Under the pieces are notes generated by a model that was not told the origin of the DNA, did no database searches, and saw only the letters and a list, made by a program, of their open reading frames with translations. 64,000 nt of DNA from Glandiceps talaboti (Eukaryota > Hemichordata > Enteropneusta > Spengelidae): assembly GCF_964340395.1 (NCBI RefSeq), contig NC_135560.1, positions 16,536,598 through 16,600,597 on the forward strand, read 5' to 3'. Positions 38,601 through 49,555 of the stretch are shown piece after piece (position 1 is the first letter of the stretch; each line of letters begins with the position of its first letter). The position numbers and the translations under genes are program-made.

Positions 38601-41600
38601 GGTGAAAACTATAGGTAAAGCTGGTAGGGGCATAGGTCACTTTGATTTCCCTAATGGAATAGCAAGAAACAGTCACGGAGACGTTTTCACAGTTGATTTT
38701 TGCAACCACAGAGTTCAAATTATGGACAAAAATGGTAACTACAAGTCAAGTATTGCATTTACACAGTTTGAGAATTCATTTATGCCTTATGATGTTGCAA
38801 TATCAGCTGATGATAAAGTCTTCATGACAGATATTAGTAACCATCAAATTGTTGTTTGTGATGCAAATGGACATCTAATCAGATGCTTTGGAAAAAATGA
38901 AGTTGAAAATCCTCATGGTATTGCCATAAGTCCTTTTGATGGTTCTGTCTATGTTTCAGACTGGGAGGGAGGTGGCGATACAACAAATAAGGAACGTCAC
39001 TGTGTTGTGAAGTACTCACAAAGTGGTGACTTTATTGCCAAATTTGGGAAGCACGGCAGGCAACAAGGTGAATTCCAAGGTCCCAGCTTCCTGACTATTA
39101 ACAGTCAAGGGACAGCATTTGTATCAGATTACAATAACCATCGCATTCAAGTATTCAATGCTGACTGTGTTTTCGTATATTCATTTGGTAAATACGGTAC
39201 AAAAGATGGTCAGCTCAAATGTCCAAATGGTATCGATATTGACAAGGATGGCTATTTGTATGTTGCAGAACAGAGAAATAATCGCATCCAGAAATTTGAC
39301 AGTAGTGGTAGATACATATGTCGAGTTGATAGAGATGAGGATGGGCTGAAGAGTCCTCAGGGTGTGACAGTATTATCAAGTGGGCTGACATGTAGAATTG
39401 CTGTCTCTGACTATGATAATCACTGCATTAAAGTATTTGCTATGTAAGAACCATTTCTCTGATGTATTTACACACTAACTACAGAGAACGAAATGGCTAA
39501 GTTACAAGTGTTTAACAGAGCCCCATGATGAGCAACTGCCAGTGTGGCATGCTAACGTTATTTGCACTCACGCTTGAGGCATTCTCTGTGGTCACACTTC
39601 CACAAACAGAGCAAAAGTGCAGCAAATAACACTACAAACACAAGTACATTGCATATGCCCGGAATATCCAGCTGACAATCATGTGATGAAATGTTGTACT
39701 TATTACAAATATTTATCCAAAACAGCAAACTTCCTTAAAAATAGGACTATAAGATTAATCATGTGTTGAAATTTGTAGTTATTACAAATATTTATCCGAA
39801 ACAGCAAACTTCCTTAAAAATAGAACTATGTGATTTTGCACTCATTTACATACAAGTATGCAATACTAAGTATGCAGCAATGTTTTTTTCAGTATTGCAC
39901 TGTTATAGAAATACCAACAGTATGCATACACATCGACGTAAGTATCCACTAATACATACATTGTATCTTACAGGTTGTACCTAACATCATTCAGACAATT
40001 CTAAATTTCTTGCAAAGAAAAAAAAGTGTGTACAGGACAATACTTTTGTTTGATATGCATTTATCATAAATATCTTTAAGACAAAAATGTGGCATTAAAA
40101 GTTTATTGGAGTCTTATTGAAATCAACTGTTGTCTAGTTTGTTTGATAAGTCAGTGTGGTTTGAGTTCTGATTAGGTCATGAGGTTATGATGACAAGTTT
40201 ATTCAAATACCAACCATATCATTATGAACAAAACAACTGATAAAGTGAGATGTACCAATAAAATGTCTGATGTCACATGTTGTTTGCTTGATACAAAAGA
40301 TAAAGACCGAGGTTTCAATCTCAGAGTCTCACATGTGTTATTGCATTAGTTGGGCATATCCAAAACTTTGAGCTGGGCTGCACTGGGATCTGAGATATTC
40401 AATATAGTAAACCATATTTTTGCCAATAGAAAATTTTGTGATTTAACTGTCTCCAGCTAGTTCCCAAAGACTAATTGGTTCTGACTACCAAAGCGGTACA
40501 TTGTGTTCATGTACACAAAGGCACATCAGTCTCTACTTATTTTTTCATTTTTGTTTTGTTTTTGAAATATTAAAGCAAAAATAAGTCTGCAATGAAAATT
40601 TCCAGGTCTACAGTACAGAACCTTACAATATGCCATATGGTAAGGATGGTTTCCCTCTGTCTGCTATTCCTCACCCAGCCAAATGAGCAGACCAAAAGCC
40701 CAGCCAGAGTTTTAGGATATGCCTATCAGTAGAGCCATACAGATGAGATTATTCTCGTGTTCTTGACCAACTTTTTCTATAGTTTGGCCAAACAATTGTT
40801 AATCCTACATAAAATACAAACCTAATCCGATCTGGGCCTTTACATAGGAAGCGTTTCGTCAAGTCAGTTTTCTATCTTTCACAGTACAATCTAAAACTTA
40901 CCATGTGACTGCCTATTCCTTGGCAACTCTCCAGCAGACACTGATAAATATGGATGGTGACCTTTGACCCAAAGTACTAACTCATCATAGTGAGATTTTC
41001 CAACAGTGAGGATAACTGAAAGAAGATCAACACACCAGGATTAAACATATCAGTTATATGTAAATAGATATGGCTCCAACTTCAGAACTATTATAAACAC
41101 AGTTACCTTCAGTAAAAAATACTGACTGGTTCCCTTTGTATTTTATAGAATCTTTGGTGGGAACCTAGTCTGTAAGGTACAATGTGACGGGGAACCCTCA
41201 CACATAGGCAACACCTTTCACCGGCCAGTAATGGGAACCCTGAGAGCTGCAGAACTCACTCACTATCAAATATATATTCAAATTTTGAAGTCTGCACAGT
41301 TGGATCACAATCACTTCATAGGCATGCTGTTACTCCCACTTGTTTCACGACATCAGGTGTAGGTGAAAACTTGAAATCATTCTCAATAATTTGCCAACAC
41401 TGTGAGTACATGTAATACAATAAACATGACACAAACATTTCTGTTTATCGTCATAATATAAAAAAATAGATTATACTTACTTTTATTTGCTTGCATTGCT
41501 GGCAGAAATGTGGTCTTGTAAGTAGTCTGACAGAAATATTCACCTCTCCAACTATCTACAGATACATCTATTGTATACAAGACATAAATGCAACATTGTC

Positions 41601-44073
41601 ACTGACCTACACAGTACAGTGGTCTCCCCTAACAATGTAACGAGGGTGAATAAGTCTAGTTTTTAATATACCATTTCATATAAAATCTAGAGTTTTTTAA
41701 CATATATTTCATATAAATTTTATAGACTAGTAAAATACCGAAGATATGGGGATAGATCTGAACTTTTTCCATGAACCTATGACAAAAACAGTGAGGAGAG
41801 ATATTCACCTGTAAATGTTACAATATCTCCTGGTAAAATACTCTCCACCAGTGAGGCTGCTTTTCTCCATAAAGTTATCTAGGTTTAAAAGCACACATAT
41901 AAGTTAATACAGTGATGAAAATGAAAGGATTATAGAACAAGAAAGATCACTTAAACAACGCCGCAAGAATGTTGACTGAGATTGACTTATAAAATAGCTG
42001 AACGTATCTTATTTCCAGCATGCTCTGAGGTGTGTAACATCACAAAAATAACAACTGCAACAAATGCACAGATCTGCCAGACAATTGGTTTTTAAAACCA
42101 ACAGTTTAATCCTAATCTGACTTTGGCTTTTTAAACCTAATTGTCGGTATGAATCAGAGTTTTGGATTAGTACTACCTAGCTGTGGAACATAGGAATTCT
42201 TCTTTTGTTCTACACCAACTTTTTCTTTTTTATGCAGATGAAAACACACATAAAGACACCCATACATCAGGTTTGGGACTGTGGAACTGTTAGGCTTTCC
42301 CAGTCAGCCCATAGGCCATACCAGAGTTACCCAGTCCTGACAACATAGCACCTGCAGTCTCCACATGAAGAATTGTTCTTGACTGCTTGAGTCCTTACAT
42401 CAGGAGCCCCCCTTCGCACTCATCTTGTGAGAGAGACATGGCCAAGTGATACAGCCAGTCTGTAAAACACTCACCCTAGGTTTGGGTGAGCTCTAACTAA
42501 CTACACTACAAGGAGCAGGTTATGATAACCTTACCTTGACCCATTGCTTACTGCAATCTGCCACAAGTAGCGATGCTAGTGTGACGTACTGACCAGCCTG
42601 AACACAAGAGAGTCAATATAAAAACTTTTATCATCAACTGCTGTTACTTTACTCCATCAGACAACAAACTGATATCTACACTGAGATTCCCTCTGTGAGA
42701 AATATGACATAAAAATTGCCAAACTCTAGTATGACTGGATGTAGTCTAAAAAAAACAAGGTTTCATAAAAATGCATGGAGTACTGCAATTTAAATCAATG
42801 GATATACTGGCAGGTAAATAAACTGTATACACCACATTCCAGTCTAATCATTATCAGAAAGATGAAAGAATTGTAGAGTTTGGCCACTAGGAGTGCTATT
42901 CAAAAGTACACTTTTTGACTGTGTTCGAACTAGGAATTAGAAACACTCGGAATTGCCATTATGTATTTCCCCTATTTTTCTGACACTAAGATGGCGTAGG
43001 TATAATTATATTATTCCCATTTATTCTTCTTCCAATGATTTAGCTGGAAGGTTATGACGTGTGCATTCTATCATTTCTAATCTTTGACTCTTTGTGAGAA
43101 AGGTTCCTTATGTCATTTGTGTTTGTCCTTACTGAATGAAGGGAAATCTTTCAAACTGTGAATATTACAAATCATTTTTGTCAACTTACATTTACTCCTG
43201 ATTTAATGAGCACTTCTTTTGATGGTAATACTGCAGAATAACAAGTAGGATCATAATTATGACAATACAAGCATAATATAATATAATATACATAACAAAT
43301 ATCAAATATGAAATTGGGATCTATACATAGTTATCAAGACACAGCTTTTCTTTTCAGGCTATGTAAAATGATTGAAAGATTCATGGTCTTGGGTGCTTAA
43401 CTTATGTTGCCGCTTACATAAAACTCACAAGTTAGTCTAGTCCCTATACGTACTATGATCATCTTGATCATCTCCACCATATAGTCAAATGGATTTCCCT
43501 AGAACAGCATTCCATTCGTACCACTGACAGAGTTAGTTTATGCTATTGGAGCACTGATATAAACATGATGATTTTATCATGTCCTCATGTGACTTACTTT
43601 CACACTGGAGGTTGAGTTTGTAGTAAACTGAATGAAGTAACCAATTACAACCACATGTCAGTGTGTGATGGATTACTACTGACATGTGCTGTTCACCCTT
43701 TCCCCAGCAGGAGATTTCGCTATATTTTTGTCAAAATTTGTCCATTTGACTATACGTGGAGAGAGAGAGAGAGTTTGTAGAAAACAAAAATGACTACATG
43801 TATAGTAACTAGACTTGGTAGAATGGAACACCCACAATGACATATCTTACCGGCTATGCAAAAGACTTGATACAAATAAATTCTTAATTTTCTCAACTCA
43901 CCTTGTAATATTACTACACATAGGTTGTATCTCATTGTCTTGTTGGTACAATCAACAAGTGTTGTTATATTAAGCTTTTTCCATGATTGGTTTTCTGATA
44001 TGTTGTGTTCTGTTGGATATGTCATGGGTATACATAGTGGCCTGTCATTTCGATTTCCAGTATTCAGTTTTGT

Positions 44074-44104
<31 letters not shown>

Positions 44105-44105
44105 C

Positions 44106-44171
<66 letters not shown>

Positions 44172-46988
44172 CATTTATTGTAGACACTAGCTGACGTTTT
44201 TCTGCTGTAAAGTTAATGAACTGCGGTTCCCTGGGTAAAACATCAAGTTCACACTGGTTAGACTCAGTAATGGATGCCTGTGCTACATCATCATCTTTGC
44301 AAGATATCAAATCCTTATTGCAATTTCCAATCGTATTGAGTTCACCCAAACTTGTACCTGTATTTGTACATTTCAAAGGCTGATGATATCCTTGTTTCCC
44401 AGAGCAATTGCTGTCTTTTTGAAAAGTATCATTGATTCTACTATTTTCAATTTGAGACATATTACTCATGTTCTCCACAGAACTGTCCTCTGTATCTTCG
44501 CTTCTAGGATCTAAAGATGGCATACTGGCCAAAAGACCATATTTTGCCAGAAGCTTCTGGCTGGATGACTGAAGCACATCAAATTCAGTTTGTACTGACA
44601 GCATACCCAGGGGGTTACTGTAACTAGTCTCCTGTGACTGTACTCCTGATTTTTCAGACAACAAAGACGGACTCAAATAATCTGATATTACCCTAACTTC
44701 ATCCTCTCCTTGACTATCCTTATTCCGACCAACATTGCTATCGTCATGAATGTCAAGTTCAAAGCTGTTATTTGGATCAGTGTGGAGGAAGGTCAAATCT
44801 AGGTAAGTTTGTATGGACTGTTGCAGTAAACCAGATTCCATGTCGTCACTGTTATCACAATTCCATATTTGGTTCACAGCACAGTTCTCATTTATAAAGT
44901 CATGGTCAGCTAAAATTCCATCCTTAGTCAAATAAAATTTCTGCTTTTTCCAGGGTGTCGAATCTGGTGGATGTAAAACAATTTTAGATGAGTGATGATT
45001 GTATTACCGAGGGGAAATTTTGTCAGTAACACACCAATTTTACGCTTATCTGTGATCTTCTCGTCCATCCATCATGTCATCAATCCATCCATAGTGGAGG
45101 GGCTATGATCCATCCAATTACCATCCATACATTAATCCATCAATCTATCCCTCAATTCAGAAATCCCTCATCCATACATTTTTCACTTATCCATTCTTCC
45201 ATCCATCACCACCATTGATACATTAAGCCATCTATCGATCATTCCTCCATCCGTTCATGTCTTGTCACTAATCTGTCCATCCATCTTTCATTGATGCATT
45301 CACCACTGACATCATTCATACACCCCTCCATTCACTGATGTGCATTCACTACTCAAGCCATTCATTCATTCATCCCTCCATATACAATCACCTTTCATTG
45401 ATGCATTCACCACTCAAGTCATTCATACACCCCTCCACTCACTGATGTGCATTCACTACTCAAGCCATTCATTCATCTTTAATCAATACATTCACAACTC
45501 AAGCAATGCATTCATCCTTCCATACTTTCAGCCACCCTATCCATCACAGTCACTACTCAATTATCCATCCATTTTTCATTGATGCATTCACCGCTCAAGC
45601 CATTCATCCATCCCTCCGTCTTCCATTCAGCTGTCCCTCCATCCTTCATGTCTCACTTCTCCAAGTCATACATCCAACCATCCCTCTATTCATCTTTCAT
45701 TGCTACAGTACATTCATCACTCTGATCGCAGACAAAGTATGGGACTTGATTTTGACATTGTCCCTAAACAGAAGAAAGGAAAGGGACATTGTCAGAATAA
45801 AGTCTGAGTTTACTCAATATGCAAGAAGGACTATCATCACCCCAGCCACTCATCCATCAATCTTTTATTGACAATCACTCATCCCTTCATCTTTCACCCA
45901 ACCATGGAGGTATGAGGGGCTCCCCTTATACCACCATGACCCCCAACTAACCAACCATCCATCTTTGATTAATACTCTCAACACTGGTGCACAAGCCATT
46001 TATTTTCTCTCCCCCCTCCCCTCCATCTATGAGCAATATGACCGTGACCCATCTCTTCATCAATCATGTATCCACCAACCCACCTGTGCCAGGTGCTCAC
46101 AGGTGAACGTGAACGGTGACTGTCTGAGGCAACCCTGCCCGAAAACGTTGCCATACCGATCGAATAATACCCGACTCAGTACCCCAGGCTCCGTACTCAG
46201 GTCAGCGTTGCCTTGGACTTAGAAACTGCATGATCATAATATAAACTTGTCTTGGTGCTGCCATCTCAAGGAGCTCTCTGCAAGCTTGGGATAGCACAGG
46301 GGACCCAGGAACCGTGTGACAAACAAAACACAACAAACAAACAAACAAACAAACAAACAAATAAATAAACTATCAAATAAATGACAAATGAACAAGCAAA
46401 CGAACGGACGACAATTATAGGGACAAATAAAATAATTAAATAAACCAGCAAATATGTGATGGGTATAGAAAAAAAACATATGTAGTATACCCCCATGAGT
46501 ATCTGTTTATTTGCTGGTTTATTTAATTATTTTATTTGTCCCTATACTTGTCGTTCGTTTGCTTGTTCATTTATCATTTATTTGATAGTTTATTTATTTG
46601 TTTGTTTTGTTCTGTTTGTCACACGGGTTCTGGGTCCCCTGTGGAGATAGTAACACAAGATAATTTACGAAGCTGGGTTTATAATAGTCTGTATTCTCAC
46701 CTAATACATCTCTATGATATTAAGATGGCGTTATAACGTAAAATAAACCCAGTCTTTCTCGATGATTTCAGTTAATTTACCTGTAGTTATACCACTGTTT
46801 GATTTCCGTTTTGAAACTTCCAAGTTATTGGACTTCGAATCGGAACTCAAAGTCAAACCACGTTCCCCAGGCTCCGAGTCTTGTGTTTCTCCACTACGGT
46901 GTCGAGGGGGATCAATGAATACTAAAAGTCGCCTTTCTGGAGACCGCTTTGATGCTGTAGACATGTTGGTAAAACTGTCACCGAACAT
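29691..46988 (-). CDS. SHLD2: SHLD2, shieldin complex subunit 2
   Basis: Nineteen exons join in phase into 868 aa: 46781-46988, 43902-44963, 43190-43230, 42535-42597, 41809-41878, 41481-41567, 40902-41015, 35081-35176, 34147-34186, 33707-33804, 32874-33011, 32341-32377, 31789-31864, 31230-31292, 30975-31057, 30470-30542, 30164-30235, 29958-29984 and 29691-29849. In vertebrates shieldin binds single-stranded DNA at breaks downstream of 53BP1 and limits resection. Seen: an N-terminal 'LLVFIDPP' then 'STPWKKQKFYLTKD' (the REV7/SHLD3-binding region in vertebrates), a disordered Ser/Asn-rich stretch, a poly-Gln/His tract (about 333-367), and OB folds marked by 'ITLWRKAASL', 'GDIVTFTDVSVDSW', 'DLHLWGGALEW' and 'VELHTT'. 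A zinc ribbon follows (Cys722, Cys725, Cys740, Cys743), then 'PMDENSVPLDRTF' at the end. Order and spacing follow vertebrate SHLD2 throughout. The small exons are my own splice calls; the start could be Met1 or Met9. Confidence 0.9.
31640..31730. repeat. Retroelement-tail-like repeat in SHLD2 intron
   Basis: 'gaagagcctttggctcaaca', 'taaataaagtc' and an (ATA)n run resemble the 3' tail of an invertebrate non-LTR element. A different fragment of similar style lies at about 35585-35700 ('tatctttattcagggtaaaa', 'aatgaggccctcatac'). Confidence 0.4.
37234..39447 (+). CDS. Intronless TRIM2/3-like RING-B-box-filamin-NHL protein
   Basis: A single 737-aa open frame. Domains in order: RING finger (about 22-62, 'CSICLEQYKSPKTLPCLHTF'), B-box 1 (about 102-140), B-box 2 (about 158-200), coiled coil rich in Lys/Glu (about 205-320), filamin/immunoglobulin-like repeat (about 361-455), and six NHL repeats (about 456-737, with 'FDFPNGIARN', 'CPNGIDIDKDGYLYVAEQ' and 'NNRIQKF'). 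Family role: RING E3 ubiquitin ligase, with the NHL propeller binding protein or RNA partners. Length equals TRIM2/TRIM3 (~744 aa). A stop codon lies directly before the chosen ATG, and 'tgttacag' just upstream could be an acceptor for a 5' UTR exon. It lies whole and antisense in SHLD2 intron 7. No intron in the coding region suggests retroposition. AATAAA occurs at about 40257. Orthology to TRIM2, TRIM3 or TRIM71 is not decided. Confidence 0.95.
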   Translation: MATTASESSQILDKIDDNLLSCSICLEQYKSPKTLPCLHTFCEQCLVTLVEKRKGTTTCPNCNTPFHISDAGVPKLKTNFFINSLIDIVKQRSAVVSNPGQCEGCEEKTATNRCVDCCLNFCRSCTKPHKTVPATRAHTVILLQEYKLPTPASHLLPHGNVYCNDHSENTVKFYCDTCQVPVCLECIVVRHRIPEHVHRDLQEAADEYTKQLKAMIETLRQREKKAESCKQLAKQYTHKLKAQCKVEKEKVITKMKDFTLKAQREEKRLTKELEQQYNLKVKEAELKLEDLEIKYESISSTSSYLETVVHHASPAQLVSTKTETLHRITELIAMETKTLLPELIQFQPSDGHVEYGILGLLRSDVCVSQCTVENIPEQLVKGDSVKLVVRTKDSHGKQVIPRQKVMAVNNKVIDNKDGTHCVTITGHKAGRLQIDITVGGQPIPGTPVNIPVITGLVKTIGKAGRGIGHFDFPNGIARNSHGDVFTVDFCNHRVQIMDKNGNYKSSIAFTQFENSFMPYDVAISADDKVFMTDISNHQIVVCDANGHLIRCFGKNEVENPHGIAISPFDGSVYVSDWEGGGDTTNKERHCVVKYSQSGDFIAKFGKHGRQQGEFQGPSFLTINSQGTAFVSDYNNHRIQVFNADCVFVYSFGKYGTKDGQLKCPNGIDIDKDGYLYVAEQRNNRIQKFDSSGRYICRVDRDEDGLKSPQGVTVLSSGLTCRIAVSDYDNHCIKVFAM
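39688..39832. repeat. 79-bp tandem duplication downstream of TRIM-NHL
   Basis: Two units share 'tattacaaatatttatcc', 'aaacagcaaacttcctt' and 'aaaaata', offset by 79 bp with few mismatches. They probably lie in the 3' UTR of the TRIM gene. Confidence 0.8.
44072..44171 (-). repeat. Coding CAA/CAT microsatellite in SHLD2 exon 2
   Basis: Read on the plus strand it is (TTG)n, then (ATG)n, then (TTG)n, with one interruption. In the SHLD2 frame it encodes Gln, then His, an Arg, then Gln again. Length is likely polymorphic. Confidence 0.95.
45040..45960. repeat. Degenerate CATCCATTCATT minisatellite in SHLD2 intron 1
   Basis: About 900 bp of short, imperfect 'catccatc', 'attcattcatcc' and 'gatgcattcaccactcaagc' units with higher-order repeats of about 60-120 bp. 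The open frames rich in His, Ser and Pro are by-products. A unique-looking island lies at 45720-45835. Confidence 0.85.
46292..46645. repeat. Foldback element with ~150-bp inverted arms
   Basis: The left arm (about 46292-46450: 'ggggacccaggaaccgtgtg', (CAAA)n, 'tatagggacaaataaaataa') is mirrored by the right arm (about 46500-46645: 'ttattttatttgtccctata', (TTTG)n, 'cacacgggttctgggtcccc'). A 45-bp loop separates them. The element lies in SHLD2 intron 1, about 140 bp from exon 1. Confidence 0.85.
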
Positions 46989-47412
46989 TTAGTGTCTAAT
47001 AAATAGAAATGTTGATGGCCAAACACACTAGTGTAGTAGTCCCATACAATTTTTGAAGATGTCCGCCACAATACCTGGAAGAGCCGGTTGGTGGCGCTCT
47101 AACCAAATCTAGCTTCTTTGTGAAACATGATCGTGAAGTCTTTTAATAGTCAGGCTCTATTCGGGTTATTACCGTGGCCGATAACGACAAACCGGTCTTC
47201 TAATTCAAGTGTCGGTCTTCTAGTTCAAAAAAGAATTGGAAGAAATCAGCACTGCCAAGTCACACAACCTGTATTCATCAACTGATCATAAAGCTTATGG
47301 AACTGAACTGTTGTACATACGTGGCCTGCTTCATTGTATTGGCTGTTACTTTTGGAGGCGACGGTTTCACTGGTTTACGGTACATATATATGTATACGTT
47401 ATATACTGTCAC

Positions 47413-47530
47413 GCATACATACATACATACATACATACATACATACATACATACATACATACATGCATACATGCATACATACATACATACATACATACAT
47501 ACATACATACATACATACATACATACATAC
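47413..47530. repeat. (ACAT)n microsatellite
   Basis: About 118 bp, interrupted by ATGC variants at 47462-47477. It is preceded by 'atactgtcacgcatacatac', the same phrase found inside the second ACAT array at 48760-48876. Confidence 0.95.
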
Positions 47531-47883
47531 ACGCTTGTACTCCGGCTGGGCGTTAAATTTTCGACTGACAGTTACAAATGAGGCTATTGACCAATCAGGG
47601 AAAAGCGTGAAGACCGGTGTATCAGCAGAGTAGCAAATTTATCAAATGTCGGTGGCGGGAGTGTATTTGCTGTGTATGAGATCCAATTAATGGCATCCAG
47701 GGAAGAGTGATTAGACGCAGACAATCATAACAAAAACATGACCCCTGACTGTGACTGAACAGATAAGACTTCCGTTCACAAGTTGAACACTATTTTCGTA
47801 ATAATAAACATTACCTCAGAGTGTATTTAGAAGGTGAATAAAATACACATACTACAACTTGTACTTGCAAGGTAGACGGTATA

Positions 47884-48066
47884 ATGGCAGGGAGAAAGCG
47901 ACGGTTTGCTGTTATGACATTTGAGGACATAGATCAGAAACTGAAGACAAGTGTACTGAAAAATACACAGAAATACACAGAAAAAAATACTAGCTCATCA
48001 TGCAAGTATGGAATAGTTGGGCCGAGGAGAGGGATGAAGACGGAATGGACAAAAAAGTCACAATAA
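47884..48066 (+). CDS. Short ORF, possibly the N-terminal end of a Crypton/KIAA1958-like protein
   Basis: Sixty codons beginning 'MAGRKRRFAVMTFEDIDQKL' and continuing with 'KNTQKYTEKN'. The pattern (basic start, 'EDI', then 'KNT') recalls the N-terminus of Crypton-derived tyrosine-recombinase-like proteins of the KIAA1958/QRICH1/ZMYM2 group. It then ends in a low-complexity basic tail and a stop. At most it is a 5' fragment of such an element. The similarity is weak and short. Confidence 0.25.
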   Translation: MAGRKRRFAVMTFEDIDQKLKTSVLKNTQKYTEKNTSSSCKYGIVGPRRGMKTEWTKKSQ

Positions 48067-48759
48067 TTGTGGACGGTATTGCACTGTAGTTTGAATCGTG
48101 TATTTTACTACAACTTGCGAGAGGTAGACGGTACTACTATTGCTTCGTAATACACGACATTTCAAAAGTTTGAATGGTGTATTTCATTTGCATGTAATTA
48201 ATATGCTGTTTCTTTACGCTAGACACAGATAAACAATTTCGCTGAAGACGGAATGGACAAAATAGACACAGATACACAATTTCGCTGAAAGTTGTAGTGT
48301 TGATGTCAGTAGCCATGTTTTGTTTTATCAGTGGCGATTAAATTTCATATCACTAGTTGCATACACATGATGGATGTGATTGTATTGAGTAGTTTGTAGT
48401 ATGAATGTCCTGCGTAATAATATCAAGCAAATACATAGTGGTATGAAATACTCTGTCCATTGGGAATGGGATGTAATTGCTATTTTCGTCGTGCAACATA
48501 GCGATATACGTGTGTGACATTGAATGTTGACACAGGCGTGTATCCAGTTTGTTGACACGTGTCAGCTTCGATTGGAAGTCACGTTGGCGTCAGGGTGTCT
48601 CATCGAAAATCAAAACATAACCAATGAGTGTATGGAGTTTTTCCTGGAAAGAATATGACACCATCGCATTATTAGCCGGGGTACAAGATAAATGCCATCC
48701 TGGCAATACACGCCTCCTACGTCGGCGTGTATTTACCCGGACGGCATTTATTACTTGTA

Positions 48760-48775
48760 TACATACATACATACA

Positions 48776-48807
<32 letters not shown>

Positions 48808-48877
48808 CTGTCACGCATACATACATACATACATACATACATACATACATACATACATACATACATACATACATACA
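48760..48877. repeat. (ACAT)n microsatellite with internal 'actgtcacgc'
   Basis: Two ACAT runs are split by 'atactgtcacgc' at about 48806. The shared phrase links it to the array at 47413, so one may be a copy of the other. Confidence 0.95.
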
Positions 48878-49555
48878 TGAATGAACATTCAAATGTAGTC
48901 TCACATCACATTATTTAGTCAAGTAATACAAAACTAAGGTGCTTTAATACCTGCATGACATATCACTATATGTGTCAAAAACCTGATTCAAAATAATGTG
49001 CAGTAGATCGATGCATTGTAAAACCAAGATATGATATAAAAGAGAGCGTCAATAATGATTTAGTAATAATCCACTTTTATTACACCTCAACATTCTTACA
49101 CAACCTGCCATTGGTCAAAATTGAATCACATGACCTTCTCTAAATAAACCACTGCACATCTATTGTGTGCATGTTTTTTCCAGTCTTGAGCACTCAAGAT
49201 GACAAAGTCACTACAGTGAGGCACACAAGATTATTTCTTGCAGAAATTTGAATAAATATAAGTACAAATGAGCTGTGGGGACACTTTGAGCTCCTACATA
49301 TAATGCCATGTCTATATTCAATGGTTATCTGCAAGAACAATTTGGAAATGCAGCATGAAAGGGAAACTTTTCTATTGGTGATGAATGATGATGAATGTTG
49401 AGTGGACATTTGGCAATCCTTACCAAAATTTTGATGAGGCCATCGCCTTTGGTTTCGACATCATTAGCATTTTGGTAAAGAGTGCCAAGCCTCAGGCAGG
49501 CACTAAATTGTGATATTGCCCTCCCTCGCTTGCATGTGTTATTATTTCATTACTT

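Larger units (their letters stand above)
46989..49555. other. Spacer between SHLD2 5' end and sialyltransferase copy B 3' end
   Basis: The SHLD2 promoter must lie just above 46988; 'gatgtccgccacaatacc' occurs at about 47058. The rest holds two ACAT microsatellites, a 60-codon frame of possible transposon origin and locally duplicated short segments ('gaagacggaatggacaaaa' at about 48035 and 48245). No host gene is recognised. Confidence 0.6.

Noticed and set aside
42880-42915. 'ttggccactaggagtgctatt' matching a stretch near 10700
   Set aside because: A short, isolated shared repeat fragment; too little to define an element.
43750-43901. C-terminal extension of the long 43750-44931 frame past 'VVILQ'
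   Set aside because: A consensus donor at 43900-43901 and the in-phase exon at 43190-43230 show this part is intron of SHLD2.
45340-45871. His/Ser/Pro-rich frames
   Set aside because: By-products of the CATCCATT minisatellite in SHLD2 intron 1.
47236-47633. Frames reading YIHTYIHT or MYVCMYVC (also at 48590-48918)
   Set aside because: Translations of the ACAT microsatellite; no flanking protein context.
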